64,000 nucleotides of DNA from an uncultured Granulosicoccaceae bacterium (lineage in GTDB: Bacteria > Pseudomonadota > Gammaproteobacteria > Granulosicoccales > Granulosicoccaceae): positions 57,849 to 121,848 of the forward strand of contig CAKZUP010000032.1 of assembly GCA_937922945.1 (NCBI GenBank), written 5' to 3'. Positions 25,649 to 34,327 of the stretch are shown here, piece after piece. Made by a program: the position numbers and the translations under genes. Numbering within the stretch: the first letter of the stretch is position 1; each line of letters begins with the position of its first letter. The notes beneath the pieces were generated by a model, which saw only the letters and a list, made by a program, of their open reading frames with translations, searched no databases and was not told the origin of the DNA.

Positions 25649-27031
25649 TTAATGCGCATCGTAAGCGGGTGATGGTGCAATACCCTCAGGGTATGCCGAG
25701 GCTGGAACCTTGGTTCTATCAAGACCAACAAGCTCTGCCGTTCTGCCCACGCGTAACAAACCAAACATGCGTAACAACAAAGACAGAATGTAGCCAGGGA
25801 AGAATCCCAATGAAACCATGACACCTGCACCAATAAGCTGACCGGTAAAGTTGGTAAGCGCAACGCCCTCGCCTTGTGTGGCCGGATAACCAGCAGCAAA
25901 AATGCCCACCGCAAGTACACCCCAAACACCTAATACACCGTGGACGGTTACTGCACCAACCGCATCATCTATACCCATTTTTTCAATGACTCTTGCAGCA
26001 TACGGCATAATGCAACCACCGATCATAGCGATAACAAAGGCCATTGGAGGCCAATACACATCGAGACCAGCTGCGCATGAAATAATCCCGCCCAGTGCAC
26101 CAGACATCATCCAGAACGGATCGCGTGTGATAAACCATGCGCCAATTATTCCACCAGCAAAACCCATCAGGATATTGAACGTTAAGGCAGACAGCGTCAT
26201 GGGTGTACCATAAATCGTGGTGAATTCTGTTGCCGACCATGACCAGGCTTCGCCCGGAAAAATCAGGCAAGCCATGAGAAACCCCCAGAAACCGACGATA
26301 ATGGTCATAAGACCTATCATGGTGAGTGGCATGTTATGGCCAGCCAGGTTGTTCGCTGAGCCATCACTGTTGTACTTACCCAGACGCGGACCCAGATTGA
26401 TCAACACACCAAGCGCGAAGAATCCTGCGACGGTATGCACAACACCTGCTGCACCAAAGTCATGATAACCAAACTTTGTTACTAACCAACCATCGGCGTG
26501 CCATCCCCATGCAGCTCCAACTACCCAGGCAAAGCTACCTAATACAATGGCGAGAATACAAAAGCCAAACAAACGTATGCGTTCAATCACGGCACCACTC
26601 ATGATGGATGCGGTGGTAGCGGCGAATAAAGTGAATGCCCCCCAGAATACGCCCGTAGCGTTGTCAGCAAGGTTTGGCCCCATAACAGCACCGGCCGGGT
26701 TGGCAACGTCCATCGCGTAGTCCCAACCACTGATACCCATCGCACCCGCTGAGAAATCGATACCGGTTGGAAACGCCCAATAAACAAACCAGCCAAAGTA
26801 ATAAAAAGTGGGAACCAAAAAGGCAAACGCCAAAATGTTTTTAACCCCTGAGGTGAGTACGTTCTTCTGACGGGTTGCACCCATTTCGTAGGCTAAAAAA
26901 CCGACGTGAATCAGGATCATCAGCGGAATAGTTAAGTAATAGTACGTTTCCGCGAAAACGGTATTGCCCACCGCATTTGCAGCTTCTAGAGCCGCAATTT
27001 GACTTGCAAGCTCTGCAATCTGTTCTTCCAT
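25649..27031 (-). CDS. amt: Ammonium transporter, Amt family
   Basis: This eleven-helix trimeric inner-membrane channel for ammonium has 460 aa. Family segments include IHVGFLAYEMGATR near residue 45, the GAxxERIRLFGF region (GAVIERIRLFGFCILAI, about 147-163), FGAAGVVHTVAGFFALGVLINLGPRLGKY (about 190-218), containing the first pore His, and DDAVGAVTVHGVLGVWGVLAVGIF (about 358-381) with the second. Uniquely long features include an N-terminal coiled-type MEEQIAELASQIAALEAANA. The start has a GGAGG site. No glnK neighbour is present; instead the 60-aa membrane protein follows. Its place between tmm and tdm fits handling of ammonium released from methylated amines. Confidence 0.95.
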   Translation of the reverse strand: MEEQIAELASQIAALEAANAVGNTVFAETYYYLTIPLMILIHVGFLAYEMGATRQKNVLTSGVKNILAFAFLVPTFYYFGWFVYWAFPTGIDFSAGAMGISGWDYAMDVANPAGAVMGPNLADNATGVFWGAFTLFAATTASIMSGAVIERIRLFGFCILAIVLGSFAWVVGAAWGWHADGWLVTKFGYHDFGAAGVVHTVAGFFALGVLINLGPRLGKYNSDGSANNLAGHNMPLTMIGLMTIIVGFWGFLMACLIFPGEAWSWSATEFTTIYGTPMTLSALTFNILMGFAGGIIGAWFITRDPFWMMSGALGGIISCAAGLDVYWPPMAFVIAMIGGCIMPYAARVIEKMGIDDAVGAVTVHGVLGVWGVLAVGIFAAGYPATQGEGVALTNFTGQLIGAGVMVSLGFFPGYILSLLLRMFGLLRVGRTAELVGLDRTKVPASAYPEGIAPSPAYDAH

Positions 27032-27202
27032 CTTTCCTCCCAGTTATGTTTTTCTACATGTCTACTCTGTTTAACTTCACTGTTGCCCTGAGAGAATAAC
27101 AGCACTGTTGAATTGTTACCAATAGTTTAGCCCTGTGGGCATAGGAAGAATGGGTAAGTCGAAAGATGATGCTTCTACTGAACCAGTTTCGAACCATATA
27201 TA

Positions 27203-27228
27203 GTGCAGCATGCGTTATGCAAATGCAC
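27203..27228. other. Interrupted inverted repeat upstream of amt
   Basis: GTGCA-GCAT and ATGC-(AAA)-TGCAC can pair into a 9-bp stem with a 3-base bulge and a 5-base loop. It lies in the 273-bp gap between amt (start 27031) and the end of the DAO oxidase gene. It could belong to the amt promoter or to the end of the long operon; no T-run follows on either strand. I looked for a sigma-54 box here and did not find one. Confidence 0.3.
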
Positions 27229-27304
27229 TCGGTGTAGTAAACGTGCGCTACCGATAGACCTAGCGTTCAACGTAGCTGAACCACACCCGACTTATCGTCA
27301 TACG

Positions 27305-28636
27305 CTACTCACGATCGCGAGCGGCAACTGCGTTATCCAGCCGGTCGACAATGTATTGATACCAGCTGTTCGCAGCAATCAAAAAATGAGGTCGTTGTGT
27401 GCGATGAAACCATCGTGTACGAAAGTTTGATTGTTGATAAGCCGTCGTTCCTCGTTCATCCTCTAGCGCCATGTAGGCAGCCTTAGCGCCCAGATAGGGA
27501 GCAATTGCAACACCAGAGCCAGAATACCCCATCGAAAAATGCAGGCCATTATGGCTTCCTACATGTGGCATATGATTGAATGAATAACCAGTGAAACCAG
27601 ACCAGCAATGCGTCAGCTTCACGTTTTTCAACTCGGGCCAAACCTCGGTAAGGCTTTGCCGCAAACGCATAGCAGCACGTTCAGTGCTTATTGGTGTCAT
27701 GGATGCCCGGCCACCGTAAATTATTCGCGTACCATCCGGCGATAGCCGAAAATACGAGTGCCGCGCTCGCGTTTCAACCATCATGCGTTTACCAGGCGCT
27801 AGTGAGCTCAGCAAATTGTTGGATAAAGGTTCTGTGGCAATAAGGTAACTTGGCAATGGAAATACACGTCGTGCAAACCATTTAAATTTCCCCTGTGTAT
27901 AGCCATTGGTCGCCATAACCACGCGTTCAGCCTGCAACCGATCACCAGTCCGCGACGTAGCGATATATCGATTGTGGTGTTGGGTAATTTGCTCAATCGG
28001 GCAATTTGCAATTATGGGAATGCCTCTTGCCAGCGCAGCTTCCAGCAATCCATCGTGGAACAGGCGTGGCTGAAGTGATGCGTGATCGGGAAAGCGAATT
28101 CCGCCGAAATAACACGGGCTGTTTATTTCCTTTGCCAGCTCATGCTGTTCAACCAGTTCAAGGTTCATGTTACTCACCAACTTTAACTGTTGAACCTGTT
28201 TTCTCTGTGCAGCCAGATGCGCCTTGGTCCATGCTAACTGAATGCGACCACATTGCTCGAAGTGGCAGTTAATGCGCTCTGAGTGAATGAGGTTAGAGGT
28301 AAATTCGAATGCATCCTGGGCTTCATTAAAAATGCCTTGCGCAGTCTGCTTACTGAATTTTTTCGATAGCTCTGTATAACTGAGACGAGGGTGTGCTCCA
28401 AACATGCCGCCATTGCGCGTCGATGCACCTATGCCGGGTAAGGAGGCATCAACCACAACCACTTTCGCACCAGCATCGCACGCAGCTATAGCGGCAGAAA
28501 GTCCCGTGTATCCAGCACCTACAATAAGCAGCTCGGCTTTATCAGGCAGGTTACTGGAAAATTCTGGCTCTACACTACTCTCTTCCCACCAATACGGTGT
28601 ACCCGGAACAGCTGCATCGGCAGCAAACAAACTCAT
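27305..28636 (-). CDS. FAD-dependent amine oxidase (DAO family, PuuB-like)
   Basis: This 443-aa flavoprotein has the N-terminal dinucleotide motif (VGAGYTGLSAAI, about 40-51) followed by the acidic strand end VVVVDASLPGIGASTRNGG, where S/TRNGG is typical of gamma-glutamylputrescine oxidase-type members. The C-terminal FAD loop is GYSGSGVAIAPYLG (about 379-392). Such enzymes oxidise secondary or N-substituted amines, often giving an aldehyde and hydrogen peroxide. Its start codon overlaps the tdm stop (ATGA), so it is the last gene of the methylated-amine operon. A substrate such as N-methylglutamate or dimethylamine is proposed from context only. Confidence 0.88.
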   Translation of the reverse strand: MSLFAADAAVPGTPYWWEESSVEPEFSSNLPDKAELLIVGAGYTGLSAAIAACDAGAKVVVVDASLPGIGASTRNGGMFGAHPRLSYTELSKKFSKQTAQGIFNEAQDAFEFTSNLIHSERINCHFEQCGRIQLAWTKAHLAAQRKQVQQLKLVSNMNLELVEQHELAKEINSPCYFGGIRFPDHASLQPRLFHDGLLEAALARGIPIIANCPIEQITQHHNRYIATSRTGDRLQAERVVMATNGYTQGKFKWFARRVFPLPSYLIATEPLSNNLLSSLAPGKRMMVETRARHSYFRLSPDGTRIIYGGRASMTPISTERAAMRLRQSLTEVWPELKNVKLTHCWSGFTGYSFNHMPHVGSHNGLHFSMGYSGSGVAIAPYLGAKAAYMALEDERGTTAYQQSNFRTRWFHRTQRPHFLIAANSWYQYIVDRLDNAVAARDRE

Positions 28637-31005
28637 GCATAGTCGCCCTTTACTCGCGACTTGGTCGGATCAAAATGGGGGAATGCAGAAACGCTGGCTT
28701 TGAGTCTTTTCTGTTGACCATCGAGCTGACCCACTTCCAGTTCTGTGCCGATTTGTGCATGCGTGGTGTCAACTCTCGCCAACGCGATCACTTTGCCGAG
28801 AATGGGTGATTTAACAGCAGAGGTCACTTGGCCGACTTGTGCTTTACCAACCCGTATACAATCGCCCGAGCTTGGCACGACACCTCCTAAAATGTCGAGA
28901 CCAACCAGTTGGCGCTGTGGATGTTCTTTTCTTTGTACTAATGCATCGCGACCGATAAAGTCGTCGGGTTTGGATTTCAACGGCACAGTAAAACCGATTC
29001 CAGCCTCATACGGGTTAGTGGTGTCGTCAAACTCGTAGCCTGCAAAGATAAGCCCTGACTCTATCCGCAACATATCCAACGCGCTGAGACCGAGTGGTAC
29101 CATTCCAACCGGTTCGCCTGCCGCCCACAGCGTATCGAACACAGCCGTGGCATCTTTAGGGTGACAATATACTTCGTAGCCTAACTCACCGGTGTAACCA
29201 GTGCGGCTCACGACCACAGGCGCGCCATGAAAATCGTTCAGGCGTCCTACAGAAAATCGAAACCAACCTAAATCTGTGATACTGGTCTGGGTAGGAGATG
29301 TCCAGATAACGTGTTCAAGAATGCTGCGCGAAAGCGGGCCTTGCAATGCCACATTACACAACTGGTCGGTTGAGCATCGCACCCATGCATTCAGCCCTCG
29401 TTTCTCTGCCTGCTCTCGAAGCCATAAGCCACTGTCGTCGTTACCACCAATCCAACGAAAATTTGTATCGCCAAGTCGATATACAGTACCATCGTCAACC
29501 ATGCCGCCATGCTCGTAACACATAGCGGTATAAACGACTTGTCCTACCGCCAGTTTTTTCATATCGCGGGTAACGCAAGCCTGCATTAACTGTTCTGCAT
29601 CAGGCCCTGTAACTTCATATTTACGCAATGGACTTAAATCCATGATGGCGGCTTTTTCGCGACAAGCCCAGTATTCGGCAATAGCACCTTGATTATCAAA
29701 TTGATTGGCTAACCAGTAACCGTTGTACTCGATAAAATCTTGAGTGTGTTTTGAAAAGCTTTGATGAAAACCGGTTTGTTTTGTTTCTTCCACGTCTGCC
29801 TCCGGCGACTTGCGCCACCCGATAGATGTTTTAAATTGTTCTTTCTCTGCATAGACACGAACCTGAATGTCGGTTGGATTCCAACCATTGGCCGGGTCTA
29901 TATCGCACGGGCAAGCAGAGGATACGCAAACCAGATCGGTCAGGGCTTTGAGCATGACATAATCGCCGGGCCGCGACCAAGGCGCGTCAAAGCCGATAGC
30001 GTTTGTGTCATCAAGCAACGTATTAAAAAAGAAATTAATCGCTGGCCAACCGGCTCTGGGCCGCACGTTGAATTTGGCTAGTTCCCGGTTCATGTTGTCA
30101 GAACAATTAATGTGTCCCGGATACCCTAGATCGTCGTAGTATCGAGCAGTACAGGCTAAACCAAACGTATCGTGACGACCGCATGTATCCTGAACAATTT
30201 GAACCAACGGTTCCTGATCAACACTAAAATATTTAGAATAGATGCCCGGCGCAGGATACAGAGAACCCATAAGTGTTCGAGTGGTTGTCGGGTCGATATC
30301 GCGTTCAATGCCTTTATCCAGCGCTCTTGCGGAAAACGCCTGAAAGTCTGAACACTCGCGACCTTGTACGTCGAGCACTTGAATGTAATCACCGGCGCGA
30401 ACTTCGTAGACATGGGCTGAGCCAGGTGCAATGTTTTTATCAACAAGGGTATCTGCCAGTGGATCGGGGGCAACCAGAGCAGCCTTTGCCTCGTTCGGGT
30501 TAACGCGTTTTATGTACAGCACAAGCTCGGTTGGTGCATTTTGCGCTTCTGGCAACATAGACTGCCCGACCGCGCAAACCAACAATAATCCATCTGCACT
30601 GGCATGCACTGTGTGCATAGCACCAGCTTTCGAGCCTTCGCCAAACACCGTTATCGCTTCGGCCTTGGCAAGATCAAACCCTGACATTTTAAGCGCCGTT
30701 CGCACTTTTTTCGCCGACGGTTCATCAGCGCTTAATGCCGTTACAGTACCAGCAGGAGATGATGCATTGGATGCGCCAAGTACCGATACATCCGATGCAC
30801 CATCTGGCGTGAAAAAAATCAATTCACCAGTCTGCAAACCCTGAGGGTCCAACACACTGATTTCATCTCCGGCACTAATGCTTAGCGCACGCGTACCACC
30901 TCCTGGTACGGGATGACGTTCTACACCGTGTTCGAGTACCGGTAAACCCGGTTCTATAACACCTTGACGTTCATAAGGTGTTTCAAACACAGCTCTGACG
31001 CTCAT
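28633..31005 (-). CDS. tdm: Trimethylamine N-oxide demethylase (Tdm), DUF1989-GcvT fusion
   Basis: Tdm cleaves TMAO to dimethylamine and formaldehyde. The order is an N-terminal DUF1989 region (about 1-400), which in the studied Methylocella enzyme carries zinc and the demethylase site, then a GcvT-like tetrahydrofolate-binding region (about 430-780, with YWACREKAAIMDLSPLRKYEVTGPDAE at its start), which captures formaldehyde. Candidate zinc-site cysteines are visible at C275 (TCGRHD) and C365/C367 (SACPCD). At 790 aa it is full length. It overlaps the upstream 202-aa gene and the downstream oxidase gene by ATGA. With tmm 4 kb away the pair supports TMA to DMA conversion. The family also contains paralogues of unknown substrate. 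Confidence 0.88.
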   Translation of the reverse strand: MSVRAVFETPYERQGVIEPGLPVLEHGVERHPVPGGGTRALSISAGDEISVLDPQGLQTGELIFFTPDGASDVSVLGASNASSPAGTVTALSADEPSAKKVRTALKMSGFDLAKAEAITVFGEGSKAGAMHTVHASADGLLLVCAVGQSMLPEAQNAPTELVLYIKRVNPNEAKAALVAPDPLADTLVDKNIAPGSAHVYEVRAGDYIQVLDVQGRECSDFQAFSARALDKGIERDIDPTTTRTLMGSLYPAPGIYSKYFSVDQEPLVQIVQDTCGRHDTFGLACTARYYDDLGYPGHINCSDNMNRELAKFNVRPRAGWPAINFFFNTLLDDTNAIGFDAPWSRPGDYVMLKALTDLVCVSSACPCDIDPANGWNPTDIQVRVYAEKEQFKTSIGWRKSPEADVEETKQTGFHQSFSKHTQDFIEYNGYWLANQFDNQGAIAEYWACREKAAIMDLSPLRKYEVTGPDAEQLMQACVTRDMKKLAVGQVVYTAMCYEHGGMVDDGTVYRLGDTNFRWIGGNDDSGLWLREQAEKRGLNAWVRCSTDQLCNVALQGPLSRSILEHVIWTSPTQTSITDLGWFRFSVGRLNDFHGAPVVVSRTGYTGELGYEVYCHPKDATAVFDTLWAAGEPVGMVPLGLSALDMLRIESGLIFAGYEFDDTTNPYEAGIGFTVPLKSKPDDFIGRDALVQRKEHPQRQLVGLDILGGVVPSSGDCIRVGKAQVGQVTSAVKSPILGKVIALARVDTTHAQIGTELEVGQLDGQQKRLKASVSAFPHFDPTKSRVKGDYA

Positions 31006-31610
31006 GGCACCAGCGACCGGTTTTCAGATTTGTCCCAATCGGGAGTGAAACCGAGAATAATAGTATCTGGATGCAATTCAGGGTTGAACAGTAAGTTGTG
31101 CCACCACGTAGACTGATACAACGGGTGCGTCTTCGACAACTCAACCACTTTGCATTGCAACCGGTATTGCTGCGAGTACGCTTCAAATAATAATGAACAG
31201 CTTCCTGCATCGATAAGACGACGTGCACCGACAGATTCAGGTTGGAATGTGGCGCTTAACGTGTCTGTAAACTCTCTTGCCTTTTGAAAATAGGTCGACG
31301 AAAAATACGTCAACGCTTTTTCTCGCCGTTGTGCCGGGTCGTGAGTTTGCTTAACCATGTGTTTTAATTCAGGGGTCTTTGAATAAGCGCCCCATTTGGA
31401 AAACACAGTAATGATGTTACCGAATGGTTCTGTATTTCCGGGCAGCGTCACCGCAGGTGTTACCGCATCATCGGGCCGACCTTGATGGTCGCGCATGGCT
31501 ATTTGCCTAACGCGGCATTGCCAACCCAGAAATTGCTCCATCAGCGCATGATTGCCTGGCCCTTTGACCATCATCTCGATTGCCGACGACGTACCGGTAA
31601 ATGTGCTCAC
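31002..31610 (-). CDS. Unknown 202-aa protein coupled to tdm
   Basis: I do not recognise a family. The protein is cytosolic by composition, with a mixed alpha/beta pattern, one WQCRVR segment near residue 28, EPFGNIITVFSKWGAYS (about 61-77) and a conserved-looking end (HPLYQSTWWHNLLFNPELHP, about 162-181). It overlaps both neighbours by ATGA (nitrilase stop upstream, tdm start downstream), so its translation is coupled to Tdm. That suggests a partner or folding/metal factor for Tdm, or an enzyme for the product. This is inference from coupling only. Confidence 0.7.
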   Translation of the reverse strand: MSTFTGTSSAIEMMVKGPGNHALMEQFLGWQCRVRQIAMRDHQGRPDDAVTPAVTLPGNTEPFGNIITVFSKWGAYSKTPELKHMVKQTHDPAQRREKALTYFSSTYFQKAREFTDTLSATFQPESVGARRLIDAGSCSLLFEAYSQQYRLQCKVVELSKTHPLYQSTWWHNLLFNPELHPDTIILGFTPDWDKSENRSLVP

Positions 31611-32485
31611 GCCACTTCCTCACCAGGTTCGCGCTTGTTATCGAACTTGTTTTCGACAACCGCAAGCGTATACGGCTTGCCATGTTTCAGACTGGGAATT
31701 TTTGCACGTGTTGCTTGTGCATCGTCGACGTTGAAGGATGCGCAGACAATACCAGTTCCCTCTCCACCATCTGCCAGCACTGCACCCCATGGGTCGATAA
31801 CGAGTGAATGGCCGTAGCTCTCACCACCTCCAGAGACTTTTCCGGTCGCACAGGGCGCGATAACGAATGCCCCGTTTTCAATCGCCCGTGCCCGGTTCAG
31901 CGCGTGCCAATGCGCTTGCCCGGTTTTCTTGGTAAACGCCGCTGGCACCAATAAAATGTCTGCACCCGCCTGTGATAAGTCTCGGTATAAACTCGGAAAA
32001 CGTAAATCGTAGCAGATAGACAAACCGAGCTTCCCGAATGGCGTATCTACTACAACCGCCTTGTCGCCAGCCTGCACTTTTTCACTTTCACAATAAGACT
32101 GTTTTTCTGACAACGCGATATCGAACAAATGAATTTTGTCGTAACGCGCTTTAATTTCGCCCAGATTATCAATGACAAAACAACGGTTATAGAATTTATT
32201 GCCAGCCGGGTTTTCAATGGCGACAGAACCGAGCACCACCCACACGTTGTGTTCTTTCGCGAACGCTTGCAGCCCGGATAAAACCGGGTGCGCCTGTTCA
32301 GTGTAAACCGGCGGTGAAAACAAGCGACCTTCTGTTTTCAATCCACCGGAATACTCCGGCAGTAGCAATAACTCTGCGCCTTCTTCCACGGCACGTTTAG
32401 CAAGTTCAATCGCGTGAGCCAGCGCATCATCGGCACTGGCATGCGCGCAGGTTTGCAAACACGCTATGTTGACCTTTCTGCTCAT
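31607..32485 (-). CDS. Carbon-nitrogen hydrolase (nitrilase superfamily, Nit/omega-amidase-like)
   Basis: The Glu-Lys-Cys triad is visible: LLPEYSGG (Glu about 42), YDKIHLFD (Lys about 114) and SICYDLRFP (Cys about 156). The long EYS and RFPSLYRDLSQAGADILLVPAAFTKKTGQAHW context places it with the Nit1/Nit2 branch, which hydrolyses amides such as deaminated glutathione or alpha-keto-glutaramate, rather than true nitrilases. At 292 aa it is full length. It is inside the tdm operon and overlaps the 202-aa gene by ATGA. A gamma-glutamyl amide made by the GmaS-like ligase, or a side product, is an attractive substrate but unproven. Confidence 0.88.
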   Translation of the reverse strand: MSRKVNIACLQTCAHASADDALAHAIELAKRAVEEGAELLLLPEYSGGLKTEGRLFSPPVYTEQAHPVLSGLQAFAKEHNVWVVLGSVAIENPAGNKFYNRCFVIDNLGEIKARYDKIHLFDIALSEKQSYCESEKVQAGDKAVVVDTPFGKLGLSICYDLRFPSLYRDLSQAGADILLVPAAFTKKTGQAHWHALNRARAIENGAFVIAPCATGKVSGGGESYGHSLVIDPWGAVLADGGEGTGIVCASFNVDDAQATRAKIPSLKHGKPYTLAVVENKFDNKREPGEEVA

Positions 32486-32490
32486 TTTAA

Positions 32491-32526
32491 AATTTGCACT
32501 CTAATTTGCACCCTAACTTGCACGTT
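32491..32526. repeat. Three tandem 12-bp repeats between operon genes
   Basis: AATTTGCACTCT, AATTTGCACCCT and AACTTGCACGTT are contiguous and fill almost the whole gap between the 137-aa gene and the nitrilase gene; the third reaches into the 137-aa gene's stop codon. Confidence 0.8.
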
Positions 32527-32938
32527 AGAATTTACAGTAAGCCTTTCTCAGTGTTACCAATGGATGCCTGTCGGACATTTGAAACTTGATTAGTAACTCT
32601 CGTGCAATCATGTCACGATCTTGCTGATTGTCCGGTAATTCAATGGTATCGGGCACTCTAACCCAACCATTGATATTGCGATCGAAAACAGCGGCTTTAC
32701 CGTCTTCGTATCCCATGTGAACATCTTCCAACCAGTTCAGATCGTCCCACCCCATGACTTCCATATAACCTTTGAGAAAGTCGGTGATACGGTCGTAGTC
32801 TGGCACAAGATTAACGTCGTAGCGATAACCTATGTGTTGACCAATTTCCTTTTCACGTTCAGAGTCCAGCCCCGATTTATCTTTGACAAACTGGTCGACA
32901 TCTTTGATTTCCGACCCTCGGTATTGAGTGCCCGCCAT
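32525..32938 (-). CDS. Unknown 137-aa protein next to MgsC-like subunit
   Basis: The track ORF starts at 33019, overlapping the mgsC-like gene. The ATG at 32938 (MAGTQYRG) has AGGAGAA upstream and begins 17 bases after that gene's stop, so it is preferred. The 137-aa product is charged, soluble and tryptophan-containing (MGWDDLNWLEDVHMGYEDG, about 65-83). I recognise no family. Its place right after the third glutamate-synthase-type subunit suggests a fourth small component or adaptor of that complex, but nothing in the sequence proves this. Confidence 0.75.
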   Translation of the reverse strand: MAGTQYRGSEIKDVDQFVKDKSGLDSEREKEIGQHIGYRYDVNLVPDYDRITDFLKGYMEVMGWDDLNWLEDVHMGYEDGKAAVFDRNINGWVRVPDTIELPDNQQDRDMIARELLIKFQMSDRHPLVTLRKAYCKF

Positions 32939-32954
32939 TGTTCTTCTCCTTACC

Positions 32955-34310
32955 TTATAAGTGGTGGTAGTCGTCAATGCCGACTGTGTACTCAGTACCC
33001 GCCAATGGCACACCAGCAATAGCTGAGGCTTCCATTGTCAGTGCTGCCAAATCTTCAGGTTCAAGCGAATGAAGGTTGGTTTTACCGCAGGCTCGTGCAA
33101 ACAACTGGGCTTCGATAGTTAATGTGTGAAGAAAGTTATAGACACGTTCTGCAGCTTCGTCCGGGTTAAGCCTTGCACGCAGCTTTGGATCTTGCGTAGC
33201 AACTCCAACAGGACATCGACCCGTATGACAGTGATAACAGTAACCGGGCTCAACACCCATTTCTTCTTCAAAGTCTGCCTCTGGAATATCTTTGTTGCAG
33301 TTCAGTGCCATCATTGCAGAGTGGCCGATAGCGATAGCATCAGCACCGAGTGCAATTGCCTTCGCGACATCTGCACCATTGCGAATTCCACCAGCGTAAA
33401 TAAGCGTAATTTCACCACGCTTGCCAAGATCATCAATGGCTTTACGCGCCTGTCGAATAGCCGCCATACCGGGAACACCCGTTTCTTCTGTCGCCAGGTG
33501 TGGCCCCGCTCCGGTACCACCTTCCATTCCATCAATGTAAATGGAATCCGGGTCGCACTTAACGGCCATACGAACATCGTCATATACGCGAGCTGCACCC
33601 AGTTTTAACTGAATAGGAATCTGCCAATCAGTTGCTTCTCGAATTTCCTGTATTTTCAAGGCAAGATCATCAGGCCCCAACCAATCAGGATGACGCGCAG
33701 GTGAGCGTTGGTCGATGCCCGCCGGCAGTGATCGCATTTCTGCAACCTGATCAGTTACTTTTTGACCCATCAGGTGCCCACCCAATCCAACTTTACAGCC
33801 CTGACCAATGAAAAATTCACAACCATCGGCAAGCATTAAATGATGTGGGTTGAATCCATAGCGAGATTGAATGCATTGATAAAACCATTTAGACGAGTAG
33901 CGCCTTTCGTCTGGAATCATACCGCCCTCACCCGAACAGGTTGCACTTCCAGCCATAGTTGCACCGCGTGCTAAGGCTGTTTTTGCCTCGAACGAGAGTG
34001 CGCCAAAACTCATGCCGGTGATATACACCGGAATATCAAGCTCAATGGGCTTTTTACATCTGGGCCCGATTATCGTTTTGGTATCACACTTTTCCCGATA
34101 TCCTTCAATAACAAATCGCGTTAAGGTGCCAGGTAGAAAGGTTAAGTCATCCCAATGCGGAATCTTCTTAAACAACGAGAAGCCGCGCATGCGATAACGG
34201 CCCAGCTCGGATTTAATGTGAATGTCGTCGATTACGCGAGGTGGGAATACAAACGACTCGCCTAACCGGTTAACGTCTCTGGTCAGATTTTTCTTTTTTA
34301 CTTCATCCAT
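32955..34310 (-). CDS. FMN-binding glutamate synthase domain subunit (MgsC/GlxD-like)
   Basis: This is the synthase subunit corresponding to the FMN/iron-sulfur domain of glutamate synthase, in which ammonia or methylamine adds to 2-oxoglutarate. Visible features include MSFGALSFEAKTALARGA near residue 100, the FMN-binding barrel segment (YIDGMEGGTGAGP about 258-270, YAGGIRNGADVAKAIALGADAIAIG about 302-326) and the 3Fe-4S cysteines in CYHCHTGRCPVGVA (about 353-366). At 451 aa it is stand-alone. With two preceding subunits it forms the split glutamate synthase seen as MgsABC (N-methylglutamate synthase) or GlxBCD. The GmaS-like ligase and tdm in the same cluster favour the former. Confidence 0.88.
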   Translation of the reverse strand: MDEVKKKNLTRDVNRLGESFVFPPRVIDDIHIKSELGRYRMRGFSLFKKIPHWDDLTFLPGTLTRFVIEGYREKCDTKTIIGPRCKKPIELDIPVYITGMSFGALSFEAKTALARGATMAGSATCSGEGGMIPDERRYSSKWFYQCIQSRYGFNPHHLMLADGCEFFIGQGCKVGLGGHLMGQKVTDQVAEMRSLPAGIDQRSPARHPDWLGPDDLALKIQEIREATDWQIPIQLKLGAARVYDDVRMAVKCDPDSIYIDGMEGGTGAGPHLATEETGVPGMAAIRQARKAIDDLGKRGEITLIYAGGIRNGADVAKAIALGADAIAIGHSAMMALNCNKDIPEADFEEEMGVEPGYCYHCHTGRCPVGVATQDPKLRARLNPDEAAERVYNFLHTLTIEAQLFARACGKTNLHSLEPEDLAALTMEASAIAGVPLAGTEYTVGIDDYHHL

Positions 34311-34327
34311 TGTATTGTCTCCACCCG

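Noticed and set aside
27032-27304. Sigma-54 promoter for amt
   Set aside because: No GGCAC-N5-TTGCA-like pattern was found on the minus strand of the gap.
31607-32485. True nitrilase working with nitrile hydratase
   Set aside because: The residues around the catalytic Cys (CYDLRFP) and the length match the Nit amidase branch, and the gene is embedded in the amine operon rather than near the hydratase.
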